A DNA stretch of 64,000 nt from Clostridium carboxidivorans P7. GTDB taxonomy: Bacteria; Bacillota; Clostridia; Clostridiales; Clostridiaceae. The DNA lies in the NCBI RefSeq assembly GCF_001038625.1, contig NZ_CP011803.1:930001-994000 (forward strand), given 5' to 3'. Below the pieces are notes generated by a model, which saw only the letters and a program-made list of their open reading frames with translations, was not told where the DNA came from and ran no database searches. The position numbers were made by a program, and so were the translations under genes. Shown one piece after another: positions 45,201 to 53,783 of this stretch; the stretch's first letter is position 1; each line of letters begins with the position of its first letter.

Positions 45201-45210
45201 AAAAAGATGA
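42205..45210 (+). CDS. AddB-like PD-(D/E)XK nuclease, helicase-like core
   Basis: A 1001-residue protein in the position of AddB. The N-terminal region resembles the inactivated helicase domain of AddB but starts with FLYIMPSSVAIKEV and lacks the GxSGSGKT Walker A that AddB has. The C-terminal RecB-type nuclease is clear: GSFYHSVLYRYY, RCKIDRVDLE and YVIYDYKKSG. Of the four Cys that bind 4Fe-4S in AddB, Cys in KCPFRYMM and the pair in PCDFEKLC are present, while the expected Cys three residues earlier reads Thr (TYPC). The stop overlaps the AddA-like start by 4 bases. Confidence 0.85.
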   Translation: MERKVYMEKLFSKRREKLIDMCIKLQKQGERFLYIMPSSVAIKEVRKRLLNESCGLLGSKVIVFDDLEMDIIKEEIPQDRVIFEPVVKVIISEICSNLKETGQLNYYEKLYNKKGFHSEIAALIRSLKRNCIDEEKFSKVKENIEDEVLKAKMEDLLLIYRFYNKNLKENNIYDRNDIPLEAIRLAHNFKKISKYNSIIIDGFTDIENISIELMEEIAKYSDINIYVNCPYVNSFMEDFLEEEIKSPFEKMGFEIVGEDGELYDVKNDFKELGSKFYCGESLTCNVEGLNIKAYPCIKTEIRETARDIKEKLMAKINPEDIAIYINNREDYSPYIIEIFDEFNIPVALNYEIALSSSELIRKMVKGLLEYEKDSCSGEEWFEILCQQMESKKDYMAGLIYKVFNSNIDNDDKFEIMAFEGFKNLIYELKLSFEKSEILNKDILKEDFVQLLSDCIQGITFTVKKGNNEGVRILNTALAKGVYFKHVYILGLNEGELPKCVKNNGLFDSFETSMLCENGIRYKDYLWELNREKIRFNLSIASAEETLNLSYRSAGEDGKFAIASSFIDEIKFMCRIDKINNLTMRNRFEIKYDEVMSSYELQAVYLRSYFQSKYLNNETDSFKKNLSLMEKEVNKIIDKGLVEYHREKEEAFNEYEGILGNDFKDISETLCRFSPSSLNEYLKCPFRYMMNTLFNLGEEEEEEEFSSLEIGSFYHSVLYRYYSKAQQFQCFDEEVFEAVFKKSLGELRKIDIPKEELNLIFNYLYRVLKNFITADIKRMEVFADVTKNSILKPYLLEKFFEEEEVFGVPIRCKIDRVDLEYRKEGNELIPTGRYVIYDYKKSGILGMKDIVQNNDYQTAIYYYVVEKELKKLLKTDKVECMALLYLSIEKTEDTVEKDGIYKTEYKKQLDFARKRSDIKGDKFTILMEYIKDSILDTIASIKQGKFNYKPMCSFFEEYSTYPCDFEKLCRYSTNKMRAIMEGQFTVQENGSDEKNVLMEGKR

Positions 45211-48200
45211 GCAGCATTTTTGGATTAAGTGAAGAACAAGAAAAGGCAGTGGATATAACCAAAAATATAGCAGTATCTGCAGGAGCAGGTTCAGGTAAAA
45301 CTAGAGTGCTTACCAATAGATATTTAAGGCTTTTAGAAGGAGGTCTTCAAATTGAAGAAATAGCTGCTATAACCTTTACGGAAAAAGCTGCCTTAGAAAT
45401 GAAGGAGAGAATTAGAAAAGCTATTAATGAAAAGATAAGCTCATCAGATTTTGACCATAAGAAACAATGGATGAAACATTTAGATAAGTTAAATAGAGCT
45501 AACATAAGCACTATTCATGGCTTTTGTTCTAACATTGTAAGGGAAAATGCAGCTTTTTTAGGTGTAGATTTTAGTTTTTCTATTATAGATGGTATAGATA
45601 AAGCTATGTTTTTACGAGAAGCTTCACAAAATGCTGCAGAGCACTGCATAGAATTAGAGGAATATGAGGAAGCTGTAGAAAAACTTAAAAGTGTCTTTGG
45701 TGAAGAATATTTGCAGGGAACATTTACTGAAGAAGCTTTAAGAATTAGAAGTTGTGTATTGGAAGAAGGAAAGTCTATAAAACAGCTTTGTGAAAGTAGT
45801 GAAGAAGGCAGTATAAGAAAATTTTGTTTAGCTGTAGCACTTAAAATTGAAGAAGCTTATTTAAACTACAAATTGAAAAAGGATCTTTTAGATTATGATG
45901 ACCTTGAAACAATGACACTTAAGGTGCTTAGCATTAAAAATTTAAGGGAGAGGTACAGAAATAGATATAAAACCCTTTTAGTGGATGAATTTCAGGATAC
46001 TAATGGCATACAGAAAAATATTTTGTATAAGATTGCAGCAGATGATAATGGCAGGCTTATAAATAAGAAGATTTTTATTGTTGGAGATTTTAAACAGAGT
46101 ATTTATGGCTTTAGAGGTACTGATTATACTATTTTTAAACAGGTTTCCAAAGACATAGAAAATGAAGTGTCTTTAAGTACCTGTTATAGAAGTAAAAGTG
46201 AAATAATTAAGGGGATTAACTCTATTTTTAATGAATTAATAGATGGATACCAGCCTTTAAAATGTCCTAAGGATGAAGAAATAAAGGAAAAAAGAATTAA
46301 GCTTTTAACTTATGAAAAAATTAGAAGGACTTCAGATAATGTTTATACTGAAGTGAAAAATATGCTTCAGGGTAAGGAGTCCAAGAAGTTTGAAAATATT
46401 CAGCAAGCTTTAAAGGCACTTAAAGACAGTAATAAGGATATAACTGTAAAGAAAAATAAAGAAGGTATGGCAGTTATAAAGGCTATAAAGATTTTAAGGG
46501 ATAAAAATTTGGAGTTTAAGGACATATGTATTTTGGTGAGAAGCAGGTCTGTGATACCTGATATAGAAGAGGAACTTAAAAGAAGAAATGTGCCTTACTG
46601 CATAATTGGTGGGGTAGGCTTTTACCAAAAGGCAGAGGTAGACGAAATATTAAACTTATATAAAGTTATTGTTAGAGGTTTTTCTGGTGAATTTACCTAT
46701 GAAGAAAATAAGAATTTTATACAGGTTCTTAGAGGAAGCTTATTTGAAATATCTGATGACACTTTACTTAAAATGAACATTGAAAAAGAGGAGAGCAGCT
46801 TGGAAAATCTTTATGAAGCTTTAAAGGTTTATGAAGATGGTATGCATAGTGAAAAGCTATTAAATACTGTTACTATTTTAGAAAAATTAGCTGGACTTAA
46901 AGAAAAGCTTAGTGTGGTTCAAATAATCCAGGCTATTATAAAGGAATGCAATGTTTTTGAAATTATGCTGTGTCAGGATAATGGACTGCAGAAGTTTAGA
47001 AATATAGAAAAGCTGCTGCAGGAGGCAGAAAAGTTTGATAGAGAGCAGCTGTTTACTTTAGAACAATTTGTGAATTATATAAATTTATTAGATGAAGAAA
47101 ATGGTGATGATTCTGAAGCAGCACTGGATACAGAGGATTCTGAGGCAGTTAAGATAATGACTATACATCAATCTAAAGGGTTAGAGTTTAAAGGAGTAAT
47201 AATACCTAAGATTCATTCTGATTTGCTTTCTATGAGTAAAAAGGATAAGCCTAATTTAGTTTACAACAAGAACTCCATAATACTATCAAAAGACTTAGAA
47301 AATGTGGAATTAACAACTCCTGAGTATGAAGAGTACTTAAATAGTAAGCTGGAAAAGGAAATAGAGGAAACTGAAAGGCTTCTCTATGTGGCTATGACAA
47401 GAGCTGAAGATTATGTAATTCTCACAGGAGGTGATGATGGAAAAGATCCTACTCCTATAAAAGATGAAACAGATAAGATAAAAGAACTTAATAGCTTTTT
47501 AAAACAGCTTAAATATTCGTTTACTGTAGGAAATGCAGATAAAGAATTAATAGAATTTATTAATTCAGATGATATAGAGGATCTGGAGGTCATAAAAAGA
47601 AAAATATCAAAAGTGCAAATAGATAAAGAAAAACTTCAGGAAAGTTTGAATTATAAAGGCAATATAAAGAACTATGCATCAGTAAGTGCTACAAGGTACA
47701 TGAAATATTTAAAATGTCCAAGAAGGTTTTATTTGGAAAGTGTTTTAAATATAAATGGGAAGGATTATATAGAAAAGGAAAATAAACATGATATAGCTGA
47801 ATTTTTAGCTGAGGATACAGCAAAGATGGAAGTAGAAGATATTGAACAAAAAACAGAGTATAAGCTTAGCCAGTCTATCAGTGCTAGTACCATAGGCACA
47901 GCTGTGCACAGTATAATTGAGAATTTAAATAATGAAGTAAGCATTGATGAAAAAGACATAATAAAAGCTGCTGCAGAAAAATATGAATTAAATTATGTGG
48001 ATGGAATTGAAAATAAACTAAAGCACTATGTTGAAGGCTATAAACTTTTGGAAAAAGAAAAGTCTTCTTATGGAAGCTTGGTTTCTAAATTTAATGAACT
48101 GGATTATTCATTATCACAGATGGAACATAGAAAAACATCCATATCAGGTTTTATTGACAGATTAGAGATATTTCAAAAAGATGGTAAATATACAGCAGTA

Positions 48201-48545
48201 ATAACGGATTATAAAACTAATTTTATATATGGAAACAGAAAAATTAAGGAACTAACAGCAGCTTATGAACTTCAAATGCTTTTGTATGGCAAGGCTGTTA
48301 AAGAACTTTTATATGTTAAGGGCTTCAAAGTAGAAGAAATTATATTGGAATTGTATTTTTTAGATGTGCCTGAGAGGGTGCAGATAGTTTATGATGAAGC
48401 TAAGGTAAATCAGTATATTGAAAATATGGATTGTATTTTTGTAAGAAACTTAAGTACATGTAAAGCTTCAGACTTTCCTAAGGAAAAAAACAGTGAATGT
48501 GATAAATGCTGGTATAGTGGAGTTTGCAACAATAGTGTAATGTAA
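45207..48545 (+). CDS. AddA-like UvrD-family helicase-nuclease
   Basis: A 1112-residue superfamily 1A helicase fused to a RecB-like nuclease. Walker A is SAGAGSGKT (24-32), motif II LLVDEFQDT (about 257), motifs V and VI IMTIHQSKGLEF (about 650) and LLYVAMTRAEDYV (about 725). The nuclease has IGTAVHSIIENL, ISGFIDRLEI and AVITDYKTN (about 980-1005). Unusually for the A subunit, Cys in KCPRRFYL (about 837) and CDKCWYSGVC (about 1098) form a complete C...CxxCx5C cluster, the AddB-type Fe-S staple. Processes DNA ends for recombination or degrades foreign DNA. Coupled to the AddB-like gene. Confidence 0.9.
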   Translation: MSSIFGLSEEQEKAVDITKNIAVSAGAGSGKTRVLTNRYLRLLEGGLQIEEIAAITFTEKAALEMKERIRKAINEKISSSDFDHKKQWMKHLDKLNRANISTIHGFCSNIVRENAAFLGVDFSFSIIDGIDKAMFLREASQNAAEHCIELEEYEEAVEKLKSVFGEEYLQGTFTEEALRIRSCVLEEGKSIKQLCESSEEGSIRKFCLAVALKIEEAYLNYKLKKDLLDYDDLETMTLKVLSIKNLRERYRNRYKTLLVDEFQDTNGIQKNILYKIAADDNGRLINKKIFIVGDFKQSIYGFRGTDYTIFKQVSKDIENEVSLSTCYRSKSEIIKGINSIFNELIDGYQPLKCPKDEEIKEKRIKLLTYEKIRRTSDNVYTEVKNMLQGKESKKFENIQQALKALKDSNKDITVKKNKEGMAVIKAIKILRDKNLEFKDICILVRSRSVIPDIEEELKRRNVPYCIIGGVGFYQKAEVDEILNLYKVIVRGFSGEFTYEENKNFIQVLRGSLFEISDDTLLKMNIEKEESSLENLYEALKVYEDGMHSEKLLNTVTILEKLAGLKEKLSVVQIIQAIIKECNVFEIMLCQDNGLQKFRNIEKLLQEAEKFDREQLFTLEQFVNYINLLDEENGDDSEAALDTEDSEAVKIMTIHQSKGLEFKGVIIPKIHSDLLSMSKKDKPNLVYNKNSIILSKDLENVELTTPEYEEYLNSKLEKEIEETERLLYVAMTRAEDYVILTGGDDGKDPTPIKDETDKIKELNSFLKQLKYSFTVGNADKELIEFINSDDIEDLEVIKRKISKVQIDKEKLQESLNYKGNIKNYASVSATRYMKYLKCPRRFYLESVLNINGKDYIEKENKHDIAEFLAEDTAKMEVEDIEQKTEYKLSQSISASTIGTAVHSIIENLNNEVSIDEKDIIKAAAEKYELNYVDGIENKLKHYVEGYKLLEKEKSSYGSLVSKFNELDYSLSQMEHRKTSISGFIDRLEIFQKDGKYTAVITDYKTNFIYGNRKIKELTAAYELQMLLYGKAVKELLYVKGFKVEEIILELYFLDVPERVQIVYDEAKVNQYIENMDCIFVRNLSTCKASDFPKEKNSECDKCWYSGVCNNSVM

Positions 48546-48719
48546 ATTTCTATTTTATGCAAGATACCATCAATAATGGCAGAACTAACAATAATAAAGC
48601 CTTTCAGCTTTTAACAACTTATGATAATGTTTTTTTGAAGGCTCTAATTTTTGTTGAGAGATTAACATATATGTTGGAGTTAGTAGTACAAATTAATTTA
48701 AAAAAGGGGATTTAAATTG

Positions 48720-50141
48720 ATGAAGAAAAATAAGTTTATGGTGAGTTTATTACTAACTACTATCATTGCTGGAGGGATGTTTTCAAATGTAAAGGCTGCT
48801 GATGTGAGCCAGCAGAGAATATTTGGTGAAGATAGATATCAGACTTCAATAAATGCAAGTAAGACCTTTTTAGGTGATGAAAAGCCTAAAAATATAATTG
48901 TTACATATGGTGAAAATTATCCAGATGCTTTAAGTGCCGGACTATTAGCAAAAAAATTAAATGCTCCAATTATATTAATAAGTAACATAGATAGTCAGGA
49001 TAAAGGTACTTATGATTATCTAAAAAGCATATATTCCAGTGATGCAAAAGTAACCATTATTGGTGGTACTGGTGTTGTTAGTCCTGTTACCGAAAGTAAA
49101 ATTAAGGATATAGGTTATAATGTTGATAGAATTCAGGGTACAGACAGATATGCAACTAATAGAAAAGTTATACAAAATTGTGCAGTTGCAGAGGGTACAC
49201 TAGTGGTAATTACTTCAGGAGAGGGATTTGCCGATGCTTTATCTGCTAATAATATAGTTTCAAAACTAGGATATCCAGTATTTATGACTGCAAAAGACAG
49301 CATAGATCAGCAAAGTGTAGAATACATTAAGGAATTAAAACCTTCTAAGATTATTGTTGTTGGTGGACCAGGTGTAGTGGCAAATAATGTAGTGCAAACA
49401 CTATCTGACCAAATTACTACTATAAAAAAAGATAAATTTATAAATTTAGATAGATGGTTTGGCCTTGATAGATATGAGACTAGCAGTGTTGTCTTAGAGA
49501 ATTTATATCATTCAAATTATAATCCTGAAAAGGATTTAATAGTAGCTTCTGGTGAAAACTTCCCGGATGCTTTAGTTTCAAGTCCTCTTCAAAACAAATT
49601 GAATGCACCATTAGTATTGGCTGCCAATAATGGACAATCCAGCTATGTAGCTACAGGTTTTAATATTAATCCTAGCAGCATAAATATATTTGGTGGTACA
49701 GGTGTTTTAGGTGATAGCTCTGTCACTCAACTAAAGAATGATATTTCTAAGAATATTAATGGTATAGAGGAAGCCGGCAAAAAGTTTACTTATGAAATGG
49801 CTAACAGAATATATAATTTAAAAGATAGTGTTTATAATGAAGATTACAGCGTTATAGAAAATCTTTTAGACAAAAGTTCAGCAAATTATAATGCATCTGT
49901 TACTGCTTTAAATAGCTTTAAGGATATGGTGAATAAATCAAATACTGTACAAGATGGTGATAGAAAGAATATAAGCATAGATGTTTTGGAAGATGATGGC
50001 TCAGGTAATATAATGGAAGCCAAATATCAAAATGAATACATTATAGATGGTAAATCAGTAAGTATTGTATATACATTCTTAGTAAATAAAAATGATTTAA
50101 CAAAGCTTCAAATAAATAAACTAGAATTTATCCAAAACTAA
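48720..50141 (+). CDS. CWB2 cell-wall-binding surface protein, second copy
   Basis: A 473-residue secreted protein: signal peptide about 1-26 (ending NVKA before ADV), three CWB2 units with RIFGEDRYQTS, RIQGTDRYATN and RWFGLDRYETS starts, and a GENYPDALSAG / GEGFADALSAN / GENFPDALVSS series. The C-terminal 125 residues differ from the 3.1 kb protein and resemble a small ligand-binding or DUF-type fold (helix then beta strands). ATG 48720 or the TTG just before it follows AAAAGGGGA. It is followed by a terminator. The role of the C-terminal part is unknown. Confidence 0.9.
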   Translation: MKKNKFMVSLLLTTIIAGGMFSNVKAADVSQQRIFGEDRYQTSINASKTFLGDEKPKNIIVTYGENYPDALSAGLLAKKLNAPIILISNIDSQDKGTYDYLKSIYSSDAKVTIIGGTGVVSPVTESKIKDIGYNVDRIQGTDRYATNRKVIQNCAVAEGTLVVITSGEGFADALSANNIVSKLGYPVFMTAKDSIDQQSVEYIKELKPSKIIVVGGPGVVANNVVQTLSDQITTIKKDKFINLDRWFGLDRYETSSVVLENLYHSNYNPEKDLIVASGENFPDALVSSPLQNKLNAPLVLAANNGQSSYVATGFNINPSSINIFGGTGVLGDSSVTQLKNDISKNINGIEEAGKKFTYEMANRIYNLKDSVYNEDYSVIENLLDKSSANYNASVTALNSFKDMVNKSNTVQDGDRKNISIDVLEDDGSGNIMEAKYQNEYIIDGKSVSIVYTFLVNKNDLTKLQINKLEFIQN

Positions 50142-50163
50142 TATAAGCAAATTTAATTAGGCT

Positions 50164-50213
50164 TGAAAAGCAAGTAAGGGAATCACTTGATTCTTTTACT
50201 TGCTTCATTTTTG
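50164..50213 (+). terminator. Terminator after the second CWB2 gene
   Basis: Stem GAAAAGCAAGTAA...AATCA / TGATTCTTTTACTTGCTTC followed by ATTTTTG. Confidence 0.8.
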
Positions 50214-50296
50214 TATAGGAATTTTCTATTTTTGCATAAAAAATATGTTTAAGGCATTGAAACTAAGTAGTTAGTAGATTTCAAAAAAATCTTTGA

Positions 50297-51610
50297 CTAA
50301 AGTAGAGCCTTTCTATCGATTTTACCACTGGAGTTCAGTTTTAAATCTTTTACTATTTTTATTTTCTTTGGCTGCATATACGATTCAAGATTATTTCTGC
50401 AGTAATTTTTAATACTTTCAACAGTAACTATATCAGTTTTAGGTACAACTACTGCACATATTTCTTCTCCCTTTATTGGGTCTTTTACACCATATACCAC
50501 GGATTTTAGCACATCAGGATTTGAATCCAGTACCTTTTCTATGTTATAAGGAAGTATTTTTACACCACCTTTATTTATAGTGTTATTTTTTCTTCCTAAA
50601 ATATATAAATTTCCTTCTTCATCGATTTTTCCTAAATCATAAACAGAAGATCTAGGCTTAAAGTCAGGAGCTATATAGGGGCTTTCCACCCATATGATCC
50701 CATCCTTTAGCCAAAGCTTTACTTGTGGAAATGCTTTTCCAACACTGTCGGTTATATTACTTTCTCTAAAGTTTATATAGGATATATGACCTAATTCGCT
50801 TGCACCATAATATTCGCAGATACTAGCATTTGGAAATCGCTTTTTTAATAAATACACTGTTTCACAATCGAGTTTGTCTCCTGCACTTAAAATGGAGTTT
50901 ACACCTTCAAGATCATTCTTAAGTTCCTTCAACAATATTCTGTAACGTGCAGGTACCATAAATATGCTTGTAACATTATTTTGTTGAATCTCTTTTATCC
51001 ATATTCCAGGATAAATACTCTTAGAAAATACTATACTACCGCCTTCATTTAGCATATGTATTGTGCTGTTGAGATTTCCTGTATATGAAAGTGAGCCTAC
51101 AATGAAAAGTACATCACTAGAGCTTATATTAAATACTTCACTTTGGTATTTGAAGGCACTTGACCAGCTGCTGTGGTCTCGCCATATAATTTTATTGTGT
51201 CCTGTAGTTCCAGAACTCAAAGCTCCAAGAAAAATATGTGAGTCATCAATATAAGGCAGCTTTGAATAATCTTTTTCTTCATATTTAAAACAAAATTTGT
51301 CATCTATAATACAGCTTTGTTTAACTTTTGCTGTTATTTGCTGTAATTTAAATGAAGTTGTTTTAGCTTCTACTGGAATCGCAATTAGTGCTGCTCTGGA
51401 ACAGGCTAAAAAATTAATTACCGCATCTATTGGGTTTTTATTTTTTATTATTATTTTGCTTGCTGGTTCATATTTTCCTGCTAAAAACAATGCCTTTTCA
51501 TCTATATTTTTTACAAGTTCTCCATATGTAATATTTTTTTTATTAAAAGTCATACATATTTTTTCTGGATTCAATTCTGCATTCTTGAATATTCCTGAAA
51601 AAATTAACAT
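50297..51610 (-). CDS. Acyl-CoA ligase (AMP-binding), YhfT-like
   Basis: A 437-residue ANL-superfamily adenylating enzyme. Motifs: A3 LGALSSGTTGHNKIIW, A5 CEYYGASELGHISY, A7-A8 VYDLGKIDEEGNLYILGRKNNTINKGG, and the catalytic lysine near the end in LNSSGKIDRKALL. It activates a carboxylic acid, probably a fatty acid, to acyl-CoA. It is the last gene of bioY-thiolase-ligase, the same trio as B. subtilis yhfU-yhfS-yhfT, which is known to be under BirA. It is 6 bases after the thiolase stop and slightly short for the family. Confidence 0.9.
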   Translation of the reverse strand: MLIFSGIFKNAELNPEKICMTFNKKNITYGELVKNIDEKALFLAGKYEPASKIIIKNKNPIDAVINFLACSRAALIAIPVEAKTTSFKLQQITAKVKQSCIIDDKFCFKYEEKDYSKLPYIDDSHIFLGALSSGTTGHNKIIWRDHSSWSSAFKYQSEVFNISSSDVLFIVGSLSYTGNLNSTIHMLNEGGSIVFSKSIYPGIWIKEIQQNNVTSIFMVPARYRILLKELKNDLEGVNSILSAGDKLDCETVYLLKKRFPNASICEYYGASELGHISYINFRESNITDSVGKAFPQVKLWLKDGIIWVESPYIAPDFKPRSSVYDLGKIDEEGNLYILGRKNNTINKGGVKILPYNIEKVLDSNPDVLKSVVYGVKDPIKGEEICAVVVPKTDIVTVESIKNYCRNNLESYMQPKKIKIVKDLKLNSSGKIDRKALL

Positions 51611-51616
51611 ATTAAA

Positions 51617-52777
51617 CTAATCACACCTTTCTATGATAGCGGATTCTCCCAATCCTCCAGCAACTCCTAATGTTGCCATTCCTCTTTTTTTATTGTTATA
51701 CTTTAAAGCTTCTAAAAGATGAATCATTATAATACCTCCTGATGCTCCATAAGGATGTCCATATGCCAAGGCTCCTCCAAATATGTTTACTCTATGCTCT
51801 GGATAATTAAAGTACTTTAAAAATGCCAGCACCTTTACAGCAAAAGCTTCATTTATCTCTATAAAATCCATATCATCAATGTTAAAATCATATAATTTCA
51901 AAAGTTTTTTTGAAGCAGCAATAGCTCCAAGTGGAAATAGGTTTGGATCAACTCCTGAACTTTCTCCATCAATCCATAGGGCTTCAGGATGCAGGTTATA
52001 TTTTTGTACTGCTTCTTCAGAGGCCATAATTATAAGAGCTGATCCATCATTGGTACTGCAAGCATTTCCAGCAGTTATAGTGCCGTGAACTCCTAAAATT
52101 GGCACAGTTCTTTCCATAAGCTTTAAGGAAGGATTTCTTCTAATGTTTTCATCATCTTTAATGATTTTTTCATCAGTTTGTATACTGCAGATTATATCTT
52201 CAAGTTTGTTTTCATTTCTTGCCTCTAATGCTCTTATATGACTTTGAAGTGCCCATGTATCCATAGCCTTTCTGGTAATATTGCAATACTTTGCTGTATT
52301 TTCAGCACCTTCTATCATATCAGGATCGCCAATTGAGCAGGGGGAAAATTGTGCTCTTTTAAAAAAAACATCTTTTCCTTTATACCTAGAATCTCTTGGA
52401 TTATACTGCTTGTTAGGAGCTAAGCTTGTACTTTCTACTCCACCTGCTAGAACAATATTTCTCTGACCAGATCTTATTAAATTTCCTGCTAGGTTTATAG
52501 CTTTTAGTGAAGAACCACATTGAAAATCTATGGTTGTACCAACTGTATTAAAGGGCAAATCTGCTTCTAGCAAGCTGAGTCTTGCAATATTACCACCTGG
52601 TCCTATAGCATTTCCAAGAATGATTTCCTCTATAGAATCTCTTTGAAGCTTGTATTTATGTATAAGGCTTTTAATTATAAAGGCTGCCAGTTTTTCAGGA
52701 AGAAAATCCTTTAAACATCCATTAGTTTTGCCTATTGGTGTTCTGAGTCCTCCTATTATATAAACCTTTTTTTTCAT
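51617..52777 (-). CDS. Thiolase family protein, YhfS-like, second catalytic Cys missing
   Basis: A 386-residue thiolase-fold enzyme. The nucleophile Cys87 is present in TIDFQCGSSLKAI, and the His of HPYGASGG is kept, as is the NEAFAVKV loop. The C-terminal motif, normally CxGGG with the second catalytic Cys, reads GVAGG: a Gly stands in the Cys place. A normal Claisen condensation or thiolysis is then doubtful; an acyl-transfer or hydrolysis role linked to pimelate supply is possible. Second gene of the BirA-regulated operon, 20 bases after bioY. Confidence 0.88.
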   Translation of the reverse strand: MKKKVYIIGGLRTPIGKTNGCLKDFLPEKLAAFIIKSLIHKYKLQRDSIEEIILGNAIGPGGNIARLSLLEADLPFNTVGTTIDFQCGSSLKAINLAGNLIRSGQRNIVLAGGVESTSLAPNKQYNPRDSRYKGKDVFFKRAQFSPCSIGDPDMIEGAENTAKYCNITRKAMDTWALQSHIRALEARNENKLEDIICSIQTDEKIIKDDENIRRNPSLKLMERTVPILGVHGTITAGNACSTNDGSALIIMASEEAVQKYNLHPEALWIDGESSGVDPNLFPLGAIAASKKLLKLYDFNIDDMDFIEINEAFAVKVLAFLKYFNYPEHRVNIFGGALAYGHPYGASGGIIMIHLLEALKYNNKKRGMATLGVAGGLGESAIIERCD

Positions 52778-52796
52778 TAAACCATTTCTTTTAGTA

Positions 52797-53336
52797 CTAA
52801 TTTCTTTTCAACTCCTTGTTTAATCTTGAGGATATAAAAGTAGCAACTATGGCTTTTAATAAATCTCCTGGTAAAAAAGGAAGAGAACCTGTTATAAATG
52901 CTTTTTTTATTCCAATATTAGTGATAAACCCAAGCCATGCTGCACCAATAATATGAACTAATACTATTCCGCCTATAACACAGCCTGCAAACATACCTGT
53001 AAAAGATTTGTTTTTTCTTGTGAGAATGCTTATGATGATAGCACCTAAAAGATATCCGATAAAATATCCACCAGATGGTCCTAAAAGAGTTCCAATTCCT
53101 GCTCTTCCTCCTGAAAATACAGGTATACCAACACATCCAAGGAGTAAAAAGGTGAACATGCTAAGTCCAGCTTGAAATGGTGTCAGAACACAGCCTGCAA
53201 GCATCACTGCCAGAGATTGTCCTGTTATTGGAATAGGACTAAAGGGAAGTGGAATAATAACATAACCTAGAATGGAAATAATTGTGGCTAATAATGAGGA
53301 ATAAATAATATCTCTTATAGTTAATTTCTTTTTCAA
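52797..53336 (-). CDS. bioY: Biotin transporter S component BioY
   Basis: A 179-residue integral membrane protein with six membrane segments, the substrate-binding S component of ECF-type biotin uptake. Family strings are IPLPFSPIPITGQSLAVMLAGCVL, GIPVFSGGRAGIGTLLGPSGGYFIGY and PFLPGDLLKAIVA. It works with the shared EcfA/EcfT energising module encoded elsewhere, or alone as some BioY do. It heads the operon and has a BirA operator 138 bases upstream. Ribosome binding site GGAGAAT. Confidence 0.95.
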   Translation of the reverse strand: MKKKLTIRDIIYSSLLATIISILGYVIIPLPFSPIPITGQSLAVMLAGCVLTPFQAGLSMFTFLLLGCVGIPVFSGGRAGIGTLLGPSGGYFIGYLLGAIIISILTRKNKSFTGMFAGCVIGGIVLVHIIGAAWLGFITNIGIKKAFITGSLPFLPGDLLKAIVATFISSRLNKELKRN

Positions 53337-53451
53337 TTTAAATTCTCCTATCTATTATGTGAATTTTAATCATTTGTTTGTTATACCTAAAAAATATCAC
53401 ATTTTACATTCCCTCCAGTTTTAAAAAGTTTTTCTAATTTTGCATATGAAA

Positions 53452-53480
53452 ATAATAAATCAATTATCAAGTATTGTCAA
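53452..53480 (-). promoter_or_regulatory. Promoter of the bioY operon
   Basis: On the minus strand TTGACA (53480-53475) and TATTAT (53457-53452) are separated by 17 bases. The -35 box overlaps the near half of the BirA operator. Confidence 0.75.
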
Positions 53481-53505
53481 CTGAAAAAATATAAATGGTT
53501 GACAA
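53474..53505 (-). promoter_or_regulatory. BirA operator (biotin repressor site)
   Basis: TTGTCAAC and GTTGACAA form a perfect inverted repeat separated by 16 bases, the classical BirA box geometry. It overlaps the -35 box of the bioY promoter, so biotin-loaded BirA would block transcription. Confidence 0.85.
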
Positions 53506-53586
53506 TAGTTCTGGTTTAAAATATATCAATGATGTTTCTTGGAAGTTAAATAGGAGCAAAACTAATTTAATTTGTGGGTTTGCCAG

Positions 53587-53659
53587 AAAAAAGGCTGTTT
53601 TACTAAGAAGTTTACATACAATATGTTGTAAAACTTATTCTTAGTGAAACAGTCTTTTG
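53587..53659. terminator. Large terminator hairpin after the ABC permease gene
   Basis: Stem AAAAGGCTGTTTTACTAAGAA / TTCTTAGTGAAACAGTCTTTT, over 20 bp with few mismatches, T-rich on both sides. It separates the bioY operon promoter from the sigma/ABC operon. Confidence 0.8.
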
Positions 53660-53783
53660 AAAAACTAAAATTAGTAAGTTCAAAAATCACTAATGGAATT
53701 GTTCAATTTGCTTTATGCATATTCAAAAAAATAACAAGTCCATATGCTAGTCTATTTTTTGTAATACTGCGTCGACAGAACCC

